The position numbers and the translations under genes are program-made. From JADJNY01 sp046349615 (GTDB lineage: Bacteria; Planctomycetota; UBA1135; GCA-002686595), in assembly GCA_046349615.1 (NCBI GenBank), contig JAXMBZ010000006.1, positions 1 to 64,000 on the forward strand: a stretch of 64,000 bases of DNA, read 5' to 3'. Of the stretch, positions 60,875 to 64,000 are shown in pieces. Numbering within the stretch: position 1 is the first letter of the stretch; the number at the start of each line of letters is the position of its first letter. The notes under the pieces were generated by a model that did no database searches, was not told the DNA's origin, and was given only the letters and a program-made list of their open reading frames with translations.

Positions 60875-62032
60875 ATGAGCACCACCACGATCCCCGCCGC
60901 GGACCTGAAGCCCATCGGCCCCGTCGACCTCGCCGCGGAACGCGCGGAGCTCGGCCCCGCGCTCGAGGACGCCGTGCTGCGCGTCGTGCGGAGCGGCGCC
61001 TACGTCCTGGGTCCCGAGGTCGAGCGCTTCGAGCAGGACTTCGCGCGCTACCAACGCTCGCCGAACCCCGGCGTCGCCGTCGCGAACGGCACGGACGCGC
61101 TGATCGTCGCGCTCAAGGCGCTCGGCGTCCAGGCGGGCGACCACGTCGTCACGTCGCCGTTCACGTTCTTCGCGAGCGCGGGCTCGATCGCGTGGATCGG
61201 CGCCGTGCCGAAGCTCGCGGACGTCGAGCTCGACACCGCGCTGCTCGATCCCAAGGCGGCGGAGGCCGCGGTCGATTCGCGCACGACGTGCGTGCTCCCC
61301 GTGCACCTCTACGGCCAGCTCGCCGACATGCGCGCCTTCCGCGCGCTCGCGGATCGGAAGAAGCTCACCGTGCTCGAGGACGGCGCGCAGTGTCACGGCG
61401 CGGAGCGCGACGGCTACCGTTGCGGCGAAATCGGCGACGCGGCGGCGTTCTCGTTCTATCCGACGAAGAACCTCGGCGCGTGCGGCGAGGCCGGCATGCT
61501 CCTCTCGAAGCGCGCCGACGTGCTCCAACGCGCGAAGCGCCTGCGCGACCACGGCTCGCCCGCGAAGTACGCGCACGCCGAGATCGGCACGAACACGCGC
61601 ATGCAGGGGATCCAGGGCGCGGTGCTGAACGTGAAGCTCCCGCACCTCGAGCGTTGGAACGCGCGCCGCCGCGCGATCGCCGCGCGCTACGACGCGGCGT
61701 TCGGGAACTGCGCGGAGCTCGCGCTCGTGCGCGCCGCGAAGGGCGCAGCGCACGTCTACCACCAGTACTCCGTGCGCGTCACGGGCCGGGTCGCGCGCGA
61801 CGCGGTGATCGACGCGCTGAAGGCGCGGAAGATCGCCGCGGCGGTGCACTACCCGACGCCGGTGCACGTCCAGGAGGCCGCGAAGTCGTGGGGCTACGCG
61901 CTCGGCGCGTTCCCGAACGCCGAGCGCCTCGCGCGCGAGGTCCTGTGCCTGCCGGTGCACCCCTTCCTCTCCGACGCGGACGTCGAGCGCGTCGTCGAGG
62001 CGGTTCTCGCCGCCGTCCGCGGCCGCGCGTGA
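60875..62032 (+). CDS. DegT/DnrJ/EryC1-type aminotransferase
   Basis: This 385-residue PLP enzyme transfers an amino group to a nucleotide-linked keto sugar. Key features: SGAYVLGPEVERFEQDFA, NGTDALIVALKALG, TFFASAGSIAWIGA, LPVHLYGQLADM, the EDGAQCHG segment with the PLP-aspartate, and SFYPTKNLGACGEAGM, where the PLP lysine is Lys 198. Length is normal. Other enzymes for the sugar are not adjacent. The product may feed LPS or an exopolysaccharide. Confidence 0.9.
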   Translation: MSTTTIPAADLKPIGPVDLAAERAELGPALEDAVLRVVRSGAYVLGPEVERFEQDFARYQRSPNPGVAVANGTDALIVALKALGVQAGDHVVTSPFTFFASAGSIAWIGAVPKLADVELDTALLDPKAAEAAVDSRTTCVLPVHLYGQLADMRAFRALADRKKLTVLEDGAQCHGAERDGYRCGEIGDAAAFSFYPTKNLGACGEAGMLLSKRADVLQRAKRLRDHGSPAKYAHAEIGTNTRMQGIQGAVLNVKLPHLERWNARRRAIAARYDAAFGNCAELALVRAAKGAAHVYHQYSVRVTGRVARDAVIDALKARKIAAAVHYPTPVHVQEAAKSWGYALGAFPNAERLAREVLCLPVHPFLSDADVERVVEAVLAAVRGRA

Positions 62033-62122
62033 CCCGCGCGCGGGCCGCCGCGCTCGGAACTTCCTTCCGGGCGGGCCGCCCGCGCTTGCCCGCGGCCCCA
62101 TCCGCCACCGATAAAGAGGCGC

Positions 62123-63205
62123 ATGCGACCTCCCCACCTCGCCCTCGGTCTCGCGGGCACCGCGCTCGCGACCCTCGCCGTCCTCGCGTCCGCGCAACGC
62201 GGCGGCGGCGCGCCGCAAGGGCGTGGAGCTGCGCCCGCGCCGACGCCGAAACCCGCCGCGGAACCGGCCCCGACACCTGCGCCCGGCGAACGCGCGCGCG
62301 GTGCATCGAGCGCGCCGAGCGCCCCGAGCGCCCCGAGCGGCGGATCGAACGCGCGAGGCGGCGAGCGCGACCCCGCGGCTCGCGGCGGCGAGCGCACGAG
62401 CGACGGCGCGACGACGCAGGAGGGCGCGCCCTCGACGCCGCCCGCGCCCGAGGTCCCGATCGCCGAGCGCGCGCCGCAGTACTTCACGATCGCCGACTAC
62501 GATGCGAACGGCTGGATCGGTTTCACCGAGGCGCAGAAGAGCCTCGGCCTCGACCGCGCGGGCTTCGCCGTCTACGACAAGGACAAGGACGGGCGCATCG
62601 ACTACGACGAGTTCGCCGCGCGCTACCAGGACGTGCTCGCGCGCGGCGGCGCGTTCCCGCCGCCCGTGAAGAAGCCCGAGACGCGCAAGCCGCCGCGTCG
62701 CGAAGCCGCGGACCTGCTCGCGCTCTACGACGTCACGCCGGACGGCGTGCTCGACGTGCGCGAGCTGAAGCGCGCGCTCTCGGACTACGAGGTCAAAGAG
62801 CCCCCCGCCGACGACGTGTTCGCGTCGCTCGACCGCGACGCGTCGAAGGCGCTCGAACGGATCGAACTCGAAGCGCTCGCCGACCTGCTCTCGCCCAAAC
62901 CCGCGGAGAGCGCGGAGGGCGCGAAGTCGAAGGCGAAGAACGTGCTCGAGCTCTTCGGACGCTCCGTCCCGCGCGAGGAGCGCGAGGGCGCCGTGCACCT
63001 CCCGCCGCAGATCCCCGGCCCCGTGCCGACCTTCCGCCGACTCGATCTCGACGACGACGGCGCGATCGAGCTCGACGACCTGTCGGCGCTTCAGCGCCCG
63101 CTCCAGCTCCACGTGCGCCTGAACGCGGTGTTCGCGACGCTCGACACGGACGCGGACGGGAAGCTCTCGCCCGAAGAGCTCGCCGCGTCGATGCGGCACA
63201 AGTGA
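62123..63205 (+). CDS. Secreted EF-hand calcium-binding protein
   Basis: This 360-residue protein has a signal peptide (LALGLAGTALATLAVLASA) and then a low-complexity Ala/Pro/Gly-rich linker (about 30-105). At least four EF-hand loops follow: DYDANGWIGFTE, DKDKDGRIDYDE, DLDDDGAIELDD and DTDADGKLSPEE. Two more degenerate copies (for example VTPDGVLDVREL and LDRDASKALERIE) lie between them. It likely binds calcium in the periplasm or outside the cell. A palindromic hairpin lies between its stop and the convergent gene. Confidence 0.85.
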   Translation: MRPPHLALGLAGTALATLAVLASAQRGGGAPQGRGAAPAPTPKPAAEPAPTPAPGERARGASSAPSAPSAPSGGSNARGGERDPAARGGERTSDGATTQEGAPSTPPAPEVPIAERAPQYFTIADYDANGWIGFTEAQKSLGLDRAGFAVYDKDKDGRIDYDEFAARYQDVLARGGAFPPPVKKPETRKPPRREAADLLALYDVTPDGVLDVRELKRALSDYEVKEPPADDVFASLDRDASKALERIELEALADLLSPKPAESAEGAKSKAKNVLELFGRSVPREEREGAVHLPPQIPGPVPTFRRLDLDDDGAIELDDLSALQRPLQLHVRLNAVFATLDTDADGKLSPEELAASMRHK

Positions 63206-63211
63206 GCGCGC

Positions 63212-63237
63212 GACGCCGGCGCGCGAGCCCCGGCGTC
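63212..63237. terminator. Candidate bidirectional hairpin
   Basis: An 8-bp inverted repeat GACGCCGG/CCGGCGTC with a 10-base loop lies between convergent genes, 7 bases after one stop and 21 bases beyond the other. There is no T-run. Confidence 0.35.
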
Positions 63238-63257
63238 ACGCCGCGCACCCGTGCGCC

Positions 63258-64000
63258 TCAGGTGCGGTGCAGCGGCACGAGCGGTTCGAGCCGCGGCCCC
63301 TTCTCGGGATCCGCGACCGCGAACTGTCCCTCGCCCTTGAGCGTCGCGCCCGCGAACGTGCCGTCGAGCGCGAGCGCGTAGAGGTGCAGCCCGAACGTCG
63401 GCACGCCCTTCTCGTCGACGAGCTCGGGTTGGTAGCGCGACTGGCGCTGCGTCTGACGCGTCACGCGCCGCAGCACCTCGAGCGCGGCGTCGAGCGGTGC
63501 CGCGCCTTGGCGCATGAGCTCGATCATCGTGAAACTCGCGTTCGAGAGGATCGCGGACTCGCCGCGGCCCGTGCCGCCCGCGCTGCCGACGTCCTGATCG
63601 CAGTAGAGCCCCGCGCCGACGATCGGCGAGTCGCCGACGCGCCCGGGGATCTTCCACGCGAGGCCCGACGTCGTCGTCGTGCACGCGACGGCGCCGCTCT
63701 TCGCGAGCGCCGAGCAGTGGATCGTGCCCGTGACGCGGTGCTCGTTCCACCTGCGCGCGGTCGCGACGCGGCGCTCGTCCGCGGACGGCAGCGCGCCCGT
63801 GAACGGCAGCTTCGGCGGCGGCGGGAGCCAGTCGTCCTCCTTCGAGAGGTTCTCCTTCCACTCGAGCCACTTCTTGCGCGAGGCCTCGGTGAGGAGCTCC
63901 GTGTGCGGATGCCCGTGCTCGCGCGCGAAGCGGTACGCGTCCTTGCCGACGAGCAGGCAGTGGTCCGTGCGCTCGAGCACGAGCCGCGCGACCTCGGACG
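63258..64000 (-). CDS. Glycosylasparaginase-type Ntn hydrolase (partial, runs off right edge)
   Basis: The C-terminal 247 residues of an N4-(beta-N-acetylglucosaminyl)-L-asparaginase-family protein are seen; the N-terminus lies beyond 64000, as the frame is open to the edge (SEVARLVLERTDHCLLVG). The autoprocessing site appears as VTGTIHCSALAKSG, with Thr as the likely nucleophile. It is followed by TTTSGLAWKIPGRVGDSPIVGAG, the substrate-binding R and D of the family, and GTGRGE. It cleaves the GlcNAc-Asn bond or isoaspartyl links. Family assignment is secure; exact substrate is not. Confidence 0.88.
   Translation of the reverse strand, partial: SEVARLVLERTDHCLLVGKDAYRFAREHGHPHTELLTEASRKKWLEWKENLSKEDDWLPPPPKLPFTGALPSADERRVATARRWNEHRVTGTIHCSALAKSGAVACTTTTSGLAWKIPGRVGDSPIVGAGLYCDQDVGSAGGTGRGESAILSNASFTMIELMRQGAAPLDAALEVLRRVTRQTQRQSRYQPELVDEKGVPTFGLHLYALALDGTFAGATLKGEGQFAVADPEKGPRLEPLVPLHRT

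Overview
The window is about 64 kb of very GC-rich bacterial DNA in which nearly every stretch is coding. The gene content suggests a planctomycete-like Gram-negative bacterium: FG-GAP/ASPIC-UnbV secreted proteins, DUF1570 and DUF1080 domains, secreted EF-hand proteins, many large lipoproteins and periplasmic peptidases, an LptE/BamD-like outer-membrane set, and peptidoglycan precursor genes (alr, glmM). This assignment is an inference from gene families; no 16S gene is present. Because GC is so high, many long antisense open frames exist, and they were discarded.

Layout. 1-4840: pheA (runs off the left edge), a divergent dnaJ-like/hsp20 chaperone pair, and hisS. 4896-11589: an STT3-like membrane protein, a degenerate zinc-peptidase-like secreted protein, and the histidine-degradation genes ftcD and hutI, with a small HicB-like gene between them. 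11669-16056: an UnbV-like/UnbU-like pair followed by a GT-C glycosyltransferase. 16064-18295: a GT2-methyltransferase fusion and an ECF sigma factor. 18544-37442: a long plus-strand housekeeping run: CNNM/CBS protein, recO, BamD-like, lptE, ftsH, folP, [insertion], glmM, tsaB, alr, AsmA-like, manC, ruvX. 37453-40012: a hydrolase-fold protein, the RNase P RNA gene, a Nudix protein and a small beta-rich protein. 40106-51915: a second UnbV-like protein, DUF1990 and DinB proteins, an AhpD-like gene with an in-frame TGA at its catalytic cysteine, a DUF1570 protease-like protein, a 1-Cys peroxiredoxin and an M1 aminopeptidase. 52146-54114: a tandemly duplicated two-gene module of unknown function. 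54259-64000: a metallopeptidase, a truncated substrate-binding lipoprotein, two APC amino-acid permeases flanking a TSUP permease, a DegT-type aminotransferase, an EF-hand protein and a partial glycosylasparaginase.

Main points of interest. (1) The gene at 44058-44642 is a strong candidate selenoprotein: the frame is open on both sides of a TGA that replaces the second Cys of the CxxC motif, and a hairpin with a G in its apical loop follows at the right distance. (2) The conserved ftsH-folP-glmM order is broken by a 2.77 kb segment of lower GC that carries one secreted-protein gene. It is bounded by two diverged copies of the 3' half of folP, as expected from a single-crossover integration. 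(3) A module of a three-helix membrane protein plus a small protein ending in a conserved RTRG-FG-TTSV tail is present twice in tandem and matches no family I recognise. (4) Many starts lack a Shine-Dalgarno sequence but have a TAnnnT hexamer 6-12 bases upstream, which suggests widespread leaderless or near-leaderless transcription.
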